NCBI GenBank assembly: GCA_015494815.1
Contig: WGAK01000265.1
Span: 1-10,471, forward strand
Length of the DNA stretch: 10,471 bases
Reading direction: 5' to 3'
From: Anaerolineales bacterium
GTDB lineage: Bacteria; Chloroflexota; Anaerolineae; Anaerolineales; DRMV01
Part shown: positions 1-6,792 of the stretch, in pieces
Position numbering within the stretch: position 1 is the stretch's first letter
How the letters are laid out: the number at the start of each line of letters is the position of its first letter
Translations under genes and position numbers: made by a program
Notes under the pieces: model-generated
Seen by the model: only the letters and a program-made list of their open reading frames with translations
Told to the model about the DNA's origin: nothing
Database searches by the model: none

Positions 1-2
1 CG

Positions 3-335
3 GCGTCTCCTCATCCAGTGGCCCGCTTTCCTCGCTCAGCCTATTGTCCAAACTCCTGTCTAAAGTTGAGAATTGCTACCACCGCAGGAGTCAACCATCC
101 TCGAACCTCTTGGAAGGCCTTAAGCCAAGCCTCTATCCCCCTCCCCCCTCTATCCGAACAACGTGAAATCGCCCGCATCCTGCAAACGGTAGACCGAAAA
201 ATCGCGGCCGAGGAGGCGCGCAAGGAGGCTCTGGACGCCCTCTTCCGCTCTCTGCTCCACCACTTGATGACGGCTAAAAGGCGCTTGCCCGCCGATTTCA
301 TCGCCCGGTTTGAGGAGGTACCCAAGCATGAGTAA
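3..335 (+). CDS. hsdS: Type I restriction-modification specificity subunit HsdS, C-terminal fragment
   Basis: This is the 3' end of a DNA-recognition subunit; the 5' part lies outside the window. HsdS carries two target-recognition domains separated by helices and positions HsdM and HsdR on DNA. The visible part reads into the typical end of a recognition domain (TTAGVNHPRTSW), then the hallmark IPLPPLSEQREIARIL and the C-terminal helix DRKIAAEEARKEALDALFRS ending in LLHHLMTAKRRL. The reading frame is open from base 3 and stops with TAA at 333-335, overlapping the next gene by 8 bp. The first ~20 codons (Cys/Pro/Ser-rich) do not look like HsdS, whereas another frame over bases 1-60 looks more natural, so a frameshift near base 60 is possible. 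The family call is firm for the last ~85 residues and weak before that. hsdM is not visible and is presumably upstream. Confidence 0.85.
   Translation, partial: ASPHPVARFPRSAYCPNSCLKLRIATTAGVNHPRTSWKALSQASIPLPPLSEQREIARILQTVDRKIAAEEARKEALDALFRSLLHHLMTAKRRLPADFIARFEEVPKHE
312..319 (+). promoter_or_regulatory. Shine-Dalgarno site for the DUF262 gene
   Basis: GAGGAGGT lies 8 bases before ATG 328. It favours this ATG over the TTG at 310, which would lie on top of the site itself. The site is inside the end of hsdS, consistent with coupled translation. Confidence 0.75.
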
Positions 336-2079
336 CCTGCTTTTCAAGAAGGTGGACTACACCGTCGGCAAATTACTGGAAGACATCGCCATCGGTGAGA
401 TTGGTCTGCCCGACATCCAGCGCCCCTTCGTGTGGAATACCTCCCGCGTGCGAGACCTGTTCGACTCCATGTATCGCGGCTATCCCATCGGCACCCTGCT
501 CTTCTGGGAAAACGGCTATCCCGGCGAACACCGCGCCATCGGGGTGGGCGGCAAGCAAAAGGTGCCCCACTTGCTCATCGTAGACGGCCAACAGCGTCTT
601 ACCGCACTCTATGCGGTGATGAAGGGCGTGCCCATCGTGGACAAGAACTTCCGCCAGCGCCGTCTGCGCATTGCCTTCAACCCCTTGAAGGAGAAGTTTG
701 AGGTCACCAACACCGCTATTGAGCGCGACCCCACCTGGATACCTGACATCAGCGTGTTATGGCAGCCCGACTTCGACCAGTACGCGTTCGTCTCGGCGTT
801 CCTGGAGCGCCTGACCGAGCGCCACCAACTTTCCCCGGAGGACCGCAAACGCATTCCTAAGGCGATCCAGCGACTGATCAATCTCATCAACTATCCTATG
901 ACCGCGCAGGAGATTTCAGCCAACGCCCCCGAGGAGCAGGTCGCCGAAATTTTCGTGCGCATTAACAACCAGGGGCGCAAACTGAACCAGGCGGACTTCA
1001 TTCTCACCCTGATGTCCGTCTTCTGGGAGGAGGGGCGCAAGGAACTGGAAGACTTCTGCCGCCGGGCCAAGCATCCCCCTGCAGACAATCACCCTTCACC
1101 CTACAATCCCTACTTTCAGCCCGACCCTGAGCAACTGCTACGCGTAGATGTGGCCCTGGCCTTCCGCCGCGCTCGTCTGGAACACGTATACTCCATTTTG
1201 CGCGGCAAGGACTTGCAGACCCGTGAATTCTCCGCCGAACGCCGCGACGCCCAGTTTGCCCTGCTGCGCAAAGCCCAGGCCCACGTGCTCGACCTGCAGC
1301 ACTGGCACGACTTCCTCAAGGTGCTCAAGCGGGCTGGCTACATTCACCCCTCGCTGATTTCCTCCCAAACGGCCCTGGTGTACACCTACGCCCTCTGGCT
1401 TATTGGCAAGCGAGATTTTGGACTGGACCAGCACACCCTGCGCAATCTCATGGCCCGCTGGTTCTTCATGAGTTCCCTGACCGGGCGCTACACTTCCTCG
1501 CCTGAAACGCGCATGGACCAAGACCTGGCCTTGTTGCGCGGCCACAACCAGCCGGAGGCGTTCATCCAGGTACTGGAACAAGAAATGAGCGCCGTGCTCA
1601 CACCGGATTACTGGGAGACCACCCTCCCCAACGACTTAGCAACGGCTTCCGCGCGCAACACAGGCCAATTTGCTTTCTTTGCCGCTCTGTGCATTCTCGA
1701 CGCGCCAGTACTATATTCTTCGATGAAGGTACGCGACCTTCTCGACCCGACCACCCAAGGTTACAAGCAGGCGCTGGAACGGCATCATCTCTTTCCCCGC
1801 AAATATCTGGAGCGTCAAGGGGGAGCCGACCGTCGCGATATCAACCAAGTGGCCAACTACGCCCTGGTGGAATGGCACGACAACATTGACATTAGCGACC
1901 GCCCACCGGCAGAATACGCGCCGGAATATGAACGACGTTTTCCTTCCGAGGTTCTAAAAAAGATGTATTATTACCACGCTCTCCCTGAACGGTGGCATGA
2001 AATGGATTACCAGGATTTCCTGAGAGAACGCCGTCGGCGTATGGCGGTTATCATTCGCCAGGGCTTTGAACATCTGTAG
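328..2079 (+). CDS. DUF262/DUF1524 (GmrSD-like) protein with C-terminal HNH-type motif
   Basis: A 583-aa protein of the DUF262 family. The N-terminal half has the ParB/Srx-like DUF262 signatures: LPDIQRPFVW (residues 27-36), DGQQRLTAL (86-94) and the EIFVRINNQGRKL stretch ending near 219. The C-terminal part has HHLFPRKYL (H486, H487) followed by N506, N510 and N519 before a PPAEY motif, which matches the HNH-like DUF1524 pattern. In the family, GmrSD is a type IV nuclease that uses NTP to cleave modified DNA, and related DUF262 proteins take part in other anti-phage systems. ATG 328 is chosen over the upstream TTG 310 because a good Shine-Dalgarno precedes it. It overlaps hsdS by 8 bp and precedes hsdR, so it is embedded in the type I operon. 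The last codon and stop lie within a palindromic repeat. Whether it restricts modified phage DNA or assists the type I enzyme is not shown. Confidence 0.85.
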   Translation: MSNLLFKKVDYTVGKLLEDIAIGEIGLPDIQRPFVWNTSRVRDLFDSMYRGYPIGTLLFWENGYPGEHRAIGVGGKQKVPHLLIVDGQQRLTALYAVMKGVPIVDKNFRQRRLRIAFNPLKEKFEVTNTAIERDPTWIPDISVLWQPDFDQYAFVSAFLERLTERHQLSPEDRKRIPKAIQRLINLINYPMTAQEISANAPEEQVAEIFVRINNQGRKLNQADFILTLMSVFWEEGRKELEDFCRRAKHPPADNHPSPYNPYFQPDPEQLLRVDVALAFRRARLEHVYSILRGKDLQTREFSAERRDAQFALLRKAQAHVLDLQHWHDFLKVLKRAGYIHPSLISSQTALVYTYALWLIGKRDFGLDQHTLRNLMARWFFMSSLTGRYTSSPETRMDQDLALLRGHNQPEAFIQVLEQEMSAVLTPDYWETTLPNDLATASARNTGQFAFFAALCILDAPVLYSSMKVRDLLDPTTQGYKQALERHHLFPRKYLERQGGADRRDINQVANYALVEWHDNIDISDRPPAEYAPEYERRFPSEVLKKMYYYHALPERWHEMDYQDFLRERRRRMAVIIRQGFEHL

Positions 2080-2105
2080 GGCAGGTTTGAAACCCGCCCC
2101 TACAG
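2074..2105 (+). repeat. Imperfect palindromic repeat, copy 1, spanning the DUF262 stop codon
   Basis: The left arm CTGTAGGGCAGGTTT (2074-2088) is nearly the reverse complement of the right arm (2090-2105), differing by one missing base and one substitution. It provides the last Leu codon and the TAG stop (2077-2079) of the DUF262 gene. Its arms resemble those of the repeat inside hsdR at 2812-2842. No T-run follows, so it does not look like a classic terminator, although the hairpin could affect mRNA stability or readthrough into hsdR. Confidence 0.75.
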
Positions 2106-2155
2106 CGGCGCACGTTACAAGCCAATGACCAGCCCGATACCACGGAGAGCCGACC

Positions 2156-5149
2156 ATGCCCAAATACGACCCCCGCCGCTTCACCGAACGCCGCGCCGTG
2201 CAGGAACCCATGGCCCGCTACTCCGCTCAGGTGGCGTGGCAGACACTCTCCGCGGAAGAGGCCGAGCGCCTGCGTCGGGGCACCGCCGGCCTGCTGCTCT
2301 ACGATGTCTTCCTCGAGCGGGTGCAGGCCCTCAACCCCGGCGTGGTCGGGTTGCGGGAGGCCGAGGACCTGGCCGCCCGCCTGGCCCGCATTCGACCCAA
2401 CATCCGGGGCAACCTCGAGGCCTGGGAATACTTCCGCGGTCGCAAAACCATCTATGTCCCCGAAGAAAAACGGGAGCACAACGTGCGCCTGGTGGATTTC
2501 GACCGCTGGGAAAACAACGCCTTCCATCTCACCCAGGAACTGCGCTACACCGGGGGGCGCGAACCCATCCGCCTGGATATCGCCTACTTCGTCAACGGCA
2601 TCCCCCTGCTGCTGGTGGAAACCAAAGCCGCGCACAAGCGGGAAGGCCTGGCCGAGGCGCTGGCGCAGGTCCGGCGTTACCACGACCAGGGTGCGCCTCT
2701 GCTGGCGCTGATGCAACTCTTTGCCGTTACCCACCTGGTGCACTTCTACTACGGCCCCACCTGGAACACCGAGCGCAAGGCGCTTATCCATTGGCGTACA
2801 TCCGCGATAGGGGTAGGGGCAGGTCCGAGACCTACCCCTACCACCGATTTCGAAACCCTGGTCAAGGATTTCGTGCATCCCGCGCGCATGGTGCGGGTGT
2901 TGCGCGACGACATCCTCTTCGTCCGCCGCGACGGCGAACTGACCAAAGTTGTTCTGCGCCCCCACCAGATGCGGGCCGTGGATAAGGTACTACAACGCGC
3001 CGAAGAAGCCGTGCAGCCCCTCCCGGGGCGGCAGCCTAAGCGCCGCGGCCTCATCTGGCACACCCAGGGCTCCGGCAAGACCTTCACCATGATTACCATC
3101 GCCCGGCGGCTGCTGGCCGAGCCCCTTTTCCAAAACCCCACCGTGCTCATGCTGGTGGACCGCAACGAACTGGAGCAGCAACTCTTCTCCAACCTGACCG
3201 CGGTGGGTCTGGGGCACGCCGTGGTAGTCGAAAGCAAGCGGGAACTGCGCGACCTGCTGCGGCAGGACTACCGGGGCCTTATCGTGTCCACCATTCACAA
3301 ATTCCACCGGATGCCCGCCAATATCAATCCTCGCGCCAACATCTTCGTGCTCATTGACGAGGCCCACCGCACCACCGGCGGCGACCTGGGCACCTATCTC
3401 ATGGCCGCGCTGCCCAACGCCACCATCGTGGGCTTCACCGGCACGCCCGTTGACCGCAGCGCCCACGGCAAGAGCACCTTCCAAATCTTCGGGGTGGACG
3501 ACCCGCCTCACGGCTACCTGGACAAGTATTCCATCCGCGAATCCATCGAAGACGGCGCCACCGTCCCCTTGCACTACACTCTGGCCGAGAACGAACTGCG
3601 GGTGGATCGCGAGACCCTGGAACGGGAATTCCTCGACCTGGCCGAAGCCGAAGGTCTGGCAGACCCCGAGGAACTGAACCGCATCCTCGAGCGGGCTGTT
3701 ACCCTGCGCAACATGCTCAAAAACCGTGACCGCATCCAGCGCGTGGCCCGCTTCGTGGTCTCGCACTACCGCGAGTACGTGGAACCCTTAGGCTACAAGG
3801 CCCTCATGGTGGCCGTGGACCGGGAAGCCTGCGCGCTGTACCAAGAGGCCTTTGGGCGCCTCTATCGGGAAGACCCCCGACGCTACCTGCCGCCCGAAGC
3901 CTTCGAGGTGGTCATCAGCAGCAATTACAACGACCTGCCCCGGCTGCGCCGATACCATCGCAGCGCGGAAGAAGAACGGGAAATCCGCGACCGCTTCCGC
4001 CGCGAGGAGCATCCAAAGTTCCTCATCGTCACCTCTAAGTTGCTCACCGGCTTTGACGCACCTAACCTCTATGTGATGTACCTGGATAAGCCCATGCGCG
4101 ACCATGTGCTCCTCCAGGCCATTGCGCGCGTCAACCGCCCTTATGAGCGCGACGGCCAGCGCAAGACCTGCGGCCTGGTGGTGGACTTTGTGGGCATTTT
4201 CGAGAACCTGGAGAAGGCCCTGGCCTTTGATTCTCAGGATGTCGAGGGAGTGGTCACCGACCTGGATGTGCTGCGGGAGCGTTTCGAGCACCTGATGGCC
4301 CAGGCCCGCCGCGAATACCTTCCCCTGGCCGCCGGCGGCGACGACAAGGCCGCCGAGCGGGTGCTTTCCCGTTTCCGGGACGAAGAAGCGCGGCAGGCTT
4401 TCTACGCTTTCTACGATGAACTGGCTGACCTGTACGAGGTACTCTCCCCGGCGGCTTTCCTGCGCCCCTACCTGGACGACTACGCTTTGCTGACGCAGAT
4501 GGTCGCCATGCTCCAGGAGGCCTACGAAGGGTGCGATACTGCCCTGGACATTCGGGAGATGTTGCGCAAGACCGCGGTGCTGGTGCAGCAGCACACGCAG
4601 GGCGGGGCCATCCGCGGCGCGGTGGAGGTGTATGAAATCAACGCCGACCTGCTCCGCCGCCTGGAAGCCAGCCGCAAGCCGCCCACAGTAGAGGTGTTCA
4701 ACCTGGTGAAGTCCATCCGCCAGAAGGTGACCGAGGAAGCCGCAGCGAAGCCTTTCTTGCTATCTATCGGCGAGCGGGCCGAGGCCATTGTTCAGGCCTT
4801 CCAGGAGCGCCAGCAGAGCGTGCAGGAAGCCTTAGAGGCCCTCAAGGCACTCATTGCCGAAATCAACGCGGCGGAGCGGGAGTTCGCCGAGCAAGGTCTG
4901 GAGGCCGAAACCTTCACCGTGTATTGGATGTTGCATCAGCATCACGCCGTGCCCAAGGAGACGGCGCGGGCTGTAGCCGCGGCATTGGTGCAGACCTTTC
5001 AGACTTACCCCCATTGGGCCACCAGCCAGCGCCAACAGCGCGAACTGCGCCGGGCGCTCTACAAGGTGCTGCTGCGTCAAGGCATCAGCGAGGGGGTCTC
5101 TGCCCTGGTGAATGAGATTCTGGACGTGTTGGCGAAGCGCCATGCGTGA
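2156..5149 (+). CDS. hsdR: Type I restriction enzyme motor/nuclease subunit HsdR
   Basis: A 997-aa subunit that translocates DNA with ATP and cuts it, working with HsdM and HsdS. The N-terminal nuclease has the PD-(D/E)xK residues D141 and E155-T-K157, followed by the type I QxxxY motif (Q171 to Y175). The SF2 motor shows motif I TQGSGKT (303-309), DEAH (401-404), FTGTP (427-431), LLTGFDAP (629-636) and QAIARVNR (654-661). The remaining C-terminal part is helical and matches the region used for complex assembly. All key residues are present, so the protein should be active. GGAGAG (2144-2149) six bases before ATG 2156 supports this start. An oddity is a palindromic repeat read in frame at residues 219-229, between the nuclease and the motor. 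The 3' end overlaps the peptidase gene by 8 bp. A 76-bp gap separates it from the DUF262 gene, the only real gap in this operon. Confidence 0.96.
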   Translation: MPKYDPRRFTERRAVQEPMARYSAQVAWQTLSAEEAERLRRGTAGLLLYDVFLERVQALNPGVVGLREAEDLAARLARIRPNIRGNLEAWEYFRGRKTIYVPEEKREHNVRLVDFDRWENNAFHLTQELRYTGGREPIRLDIAYFVNGIPLLLVETKAAHKREGLAEALAQVRRYHDQGAPLLALMQLFAVTHLVHFYYGPTWNTERKALIHWRTSAIGVGAGPRPTPTTDFETLVKDFVHPARMVRVLRDDILFVRRDGELTKVVLRPHQMRAVDKVLQRAEEAVQPLPGRQPKRRGLIWHTQGSGKTFTMITIARRLLAEPLFQNPTVLMLVDRNELEQQLFSNLTAVGLGHAVVVESKRELRDLLRQDYRGLIVSTIHKFHRMPANINPRANIFVLIDEAHRTTGGDLGTYLMAALPNATIVGFTGTPVDRSAHGKSTFQIFGVDDPPHGYLDKYSIRESIEDGATVPLHYTLAENELRVDRETLEREFLDLAEAEGLADPEELNRILERAVTLRNMLKNRDRIQRVARFVVSHYREYVEPLGYKALMVAVDREACALYQEAFGRLYREDPRRYLPPEAFEVVISSNYNDLPRLRRYHRSAEEEREIRDRFRREEHPKFLIVTSKLLTGFDAPNLYVMYLDKPMRDHVLLQAIARVNRPYERDGQRKTCGLVVDFVGIFENLEKALAFDSQDVEGVVTDLDVLRERFEHLMAQARREYLPLAAGGDDKAAERVLSRFRDEEARQAFYAFYDELADLYEVLSPAAFLRPYLDDYALLTQMVAMLQEAYEGCDTALDIREMLRKTAVLVQQHTQGGAIRGAVEVYEINADLLRRLEASRKPPTVEVFNLVKSIRQKVTEEAAAKPFLLSIGERAEAIVQAFQERQQSVQEALEALKALIAEINAAEREFAEQGLEAETFTVYWMLHQHHAVPKETARAVAAALVQTFQTYPHWATSQRQQRELRRALYKVLLRQGISEGVSALVNEILDVLAKRHA
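2812..2842 (+). repeat. Palindromic repeat, copy 2, in frame inside hsdR
   Basis: Arms GGTAGGGGCAGGT (2812-2824) and ACCTACCCCTACC (2830-2842) pair at 12 of 13 positions around a 5-base loop. The arms share the GTAGGG(G)CAGGT core of copy 1 at 2074. Translated in the hsdR frame it gives the Gly/Pro/Thr-rich stretch GVGAGPRPTPT (219-229), just before DFETLVKDF, where HsdR proteins pass from the nuclease domain to the motor. It looks like a dispersed repeat that inserted or formed without breaking the frame. Confidence 0.8.
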
Positions 5150-5444
5150 GTTGACCGACGACCTGGTGCGCCGCGAAGTGTTCAAGGCCGAGGTACGCCG
5201 CTGGGCCGAGCGCATCGGCGTTGAGGTAAAAGAGATTCACCTGCGGGCCATGCGCCGTAAATGGGCCAGCGCATCCCGCCGTGGCCGCCTGACCTTCAAC
5301 ACCGAACTGTTGGGGCAGCCCCTGGCCGTCCAGCGGGAGGTCATCGTTCACGAACTGCTGCACCTCAAACTGGGCCACGGCAGCCATGCCAAACTGTTCC
5401 GCGCCCTCTTGCGAGCGTATTTAGCCAGCGAGGCAGGTGGCTGA
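5142..5444 (+). CDS. YgjP/SprT-like zinc metallopeptidase domain protein
   Basis: A 100-aa protein made of little more than the catalytic core of the YgjP (DUF45)/SprT-like group. The sequence runs from RRKWASASRRGRLTFN (residues 38-53) to VHELLH (69-74), where H70 and H74 would bind zinc and E71 would be the catalytic base. GHGSHAKLF follows, with H82 the likely third ligand. No signal peptide or membrane segment is seen, so it should be cytoplasmic. Canonical YgjP proteins are about twice as long. ATG 5142 overlaps the hsdR stop by 8 bp and has no clear Shine-Dalgarno, which suggests coupling to hsdR translation. The position suggests a role tied to the restriction complex, such as turnover of HsdR or another partner, but the substrate is unknown. 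It could also be a housekeeping protein that shares the transcript. Confidence 0.85.
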   Translation: MRELTDDLVRREVFKAEVRRWAERIGVEVKEIHLRAMRRKWASASRRGRLTFNTELLGQPLAVQREVIVHELLHLKLGHGSHAKLFRALLRAYLASEAGG

Positions 5445-5505
5445 GAATCGCCTGTGGACGCCCCCCGTCCCAGCGCCCCAGGGAGCAATGCCTGACATCG
5501 GCCAC

Positions 5506-5534
5506 TTGTCGCGTGGGCGGTTTTCCGGTAAGAT
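5506..5534 (+). promoter_or_regulatory. Putative sigma70-type promoter for phnD
   Basis: TTGTCG (5506-5511) and TAAGAT (5529-5534) are separated by 17 bases. Each matches the -35/-10 consensus at 4 of 6 positions. The site sits in the 149-bp gap (5445-5593) between the peptidase gene and phnD; apart from this promoter and the phnD ribosome binding site, nothing else is recognised there. Regulation, for example by a Pho box, could not be identified. Confidence 0.5.
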
Positions 5535-5580
5535 AGCCTTTGGCTGCCAGCGGGCAGTCGGACGAACCTCACCTCTCGCA

Positions 5581-5587
5581 GGAGGAG
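5581..5587 (+). promoter_or_regulatory. Shine-Dalgarno site for phnD
   Basis: GGAGGAG six bases before ATG 5594 decides the start. The upstream in-frame ATG at 5540 would put a polar stretch ahead of the signal peptide and lacks such a site. Confidence 0.8.
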
Positions 5588-5593
5588 AACCGT

Positions 5594-6634
5594 ATGATTC
5601 GCAAACAGTGGTTGCTTGTGCTCGCCTTGCTGGCCGTGTTGGCCCTGGCCCTGGCCGCCTGCGGTGGCAAGCAGGAAGCCACCCAGGCCCCCGCGACCGA
5701 GGCCCCCAAGGCCGAGATGACCGAAGAGGCGATGCCCGAAAAGACCGAAGAGCCCACAGAGGAGGCCACCGAAGCCGCGGCCACCGAGGAACCCACCGAG
5801 GAGCCCGCCGAACCCGCGCTGGGCACCGCCGAGAACCCCATCATCTGGGTGCTCACCCCCTCGCAGGATACCGAAAAGGTCCTGGCCGGGGCGGAGCCCA
5901 TCGCCCAATACATCGAAGAGCAAACCGGTATCGTCATCAAGCCCGTCATCCCCACCGACTACACCGCGCAACAAGAAGCCATGTGCTCGGGCGAAGCCCA
6001 CATGGCCGCGCTCAACACCTTCGGCTATGTACGCGCCCATGAACGGGGCTGCGCGGATGTCGCCCTGGTGTCGGTGCGCTACGGCTCCACCTCCTACGCG
6101 GGCCAAATCATCACCCAGGCCGATTCGGGCATCGAGAAGGTGGAAGACCTGGCCGGCAAGACCTTCTGCCGCCCTGACCCTGAGTCCACCTCGGGCTGGG
6201 TCATCCCCATGCTGACCATGCTGGCCGCGGGCATTGACCCCGAGCAAGACCTGGCCGAAATCGTGGATACCGGCGGCCACGACGCGGTGGTCATCGGCGT
6301 GTACAACGGCGACTGCGACGCGGGCGCCACCTTCCAGGACGCGCGCGTCCTGGTCGAGGACGAATACCCCGATGTCAAGGACAAGGTCGTGGTCATCGCC
6401 ACCTCCGCGCCCATCCCCAACGACAACATTTCCTTCCGCCCCGACTTCCCCGAGGACCTGAAGCAGCAAATCGTGGACGCGCTGCTGCAACTCAACGAGA
6501 CCGACGAGGGCAAGGAAATGCTCAAAGGTCTCTTCTCGTGGCAGGGCCTCGAAGCGGCCGACGACGCCTTCTACGATGGCTTCCGCCAGCAACTGGAAGC
6601 CGCCGGGGTGAACATCGAGGACCTGGGCAAATAG
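5594..6634 (+). CDS. phnD: PhnD-family phosphonate/phosphite/phosphate-type ABC substrate-binding lipoprotein
   Basis: A 346-aa lipoprotein that should capture substrate outside the membrane and deliver it to PhnE. The N terminus MIRKQW, a Leu/Ala core and lipobox LAAC with Cys23 form a lipoprotein signal. A flexible Thr/Glu/Pro-rich linker (about 26-75) leads into the binding domain. Family signatures are the hinge-side DPESTSGW (195-202, with the ligand-contacting S198/T199/S200) and GGHDAVV (227-233), followed by the GDCDAGATF segment. Four cysteines (131, 153, 192, 241) in the exported domain could form two disulfides. Ligand specificity cannot be read from the sequence: phosphonate, phosphite, hypophosphite or phosphate are all possible, and no phosphonate-degrading gene is nearby. 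The gene stands alone between its own promoter and a terminator, then phnC and phnE follow on a separate transcript start. Confidence 0.92.
   Translation: MIRKQWLLVLALLAVLALALAACGGKQEATQAPATEAPKAEMTEEAMPEKTEEPTEEATEAAATEEPTEEPAEPALGTAENPIIWVLTPSQDTEKVLAGAEPIAQYIEEQTGIVIKPVIPTDYTAQQEAMCSGEAHMAALNTFGYVRAHERGCADVALVSVRYGSTSYAGQIITQADSGIEKVEDLAGKTFCRPDPESTSGWVIPMLTMLAAGIDPEQDLAEIVDTGGHDAVVIGVYNGDCDAGATFQDARVLVEDEYPDVKDKVVVIATSAPIPNDNISFRPDFPEDLKQQIVDALLQLNETDEGKEMLKGLFSWQGLEAADDAFYDGFRQQLEAAGVNIEDLGK
5669..5818 (+). repeat. Thr/Glu/Pro-rich low-complexity linker in phnD
   Basis: Residues 26-75 of PhnD are degenerate repeats of TEEPTEE/TEEA/TEA type. Such acidic linkers after the lipobox are frequent in Chloroflexota solute-binding lipoproteins and tether the binding domain at a distance from the membrane. 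Confidence 0.8.
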
Positions 6635-6670
6635 CCCGGCCTGTAGCCCATCGCCCCAGGTGAGCGATGC

Positions 6671-6717
6671 GACGAGGCGCGAGGAGCATGGTCATGCCCT
6701 CGGGCCTCGTCTTTTTT
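6671..6717 (+). terminator. Rho-independent terminator after phnD
   Basis: GACGAGGC (6671-6678) pairs with GCCTCGTC (6704-6711). The inner arms CGAGGAGCATG (6680-6690) and CATGCCCTCG (6693-6702) extend the stem with one bulged A. Six T residues (6712-6717) follow directly. It lies 36 bases after the phnD stop and should separate the phnD transcript from phnCE. Confidence 0.9.
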
Positions 6718-6739
6718 AAAACCAACGGCGCGCGTCGGG

Positions 6740-6745
6740 TATAAT
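6740..6745 (+). promoter_or_regulatory. Putative -10 element for phnCE
   Basis: TATAAT is a perfect -10 hexamer, 47 bases before the phnC ATG and just after the terminator. No good -35 is found at the right spacing; the region 6716-6722 is A/T-rich (TTAAAA). Together with the terminator it suggests separate transcription of phnC and phnE. Confidence 0.5.
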
Positions 6746-6781
6746 CATCCCCGGCACGGCACGCCATGCCCACCCGCCCGC

Positions 6782-6787
6782 AGGAGG
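6782..6787 (+). promoter_or_regulatory. Shine-Dalgarno site for phnC
   Basis: AGGAGG five bases before ATG 6793 decides the start over the in-frame ATG at 6766, which would add nine non-conserved residues and has no such site. Confidence 0.8.
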
Positions 6788-6792
6788 CGCGC

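Noticed and set aside
310..327. TTG start for the DUF262 gene
   Set aside because: It lies on the Shine-Dalgarno sequence and the added residues are not part of the family; ATG 328 is properly spaced.
2115..2141. Possible promoter TTACAA / GATACC before hsdR
   Set aside because: The 15-base spacing and poor -10 match make it weak; hsdR is more simply read from the upstream operon promoter.
2051..2965. Minus-strand open frame across both palindromic repeats
   Set aside because: No conserved domain; it only reads through the repeats and the complement of hsdR.
5348..6592. Minus-strand open frame (414 codons) opposite phnD
   Set aside because: Repetitive Gly/Leu/Val composition mirrors the phnD linker and coding strand; no start signal or recognisable domain.
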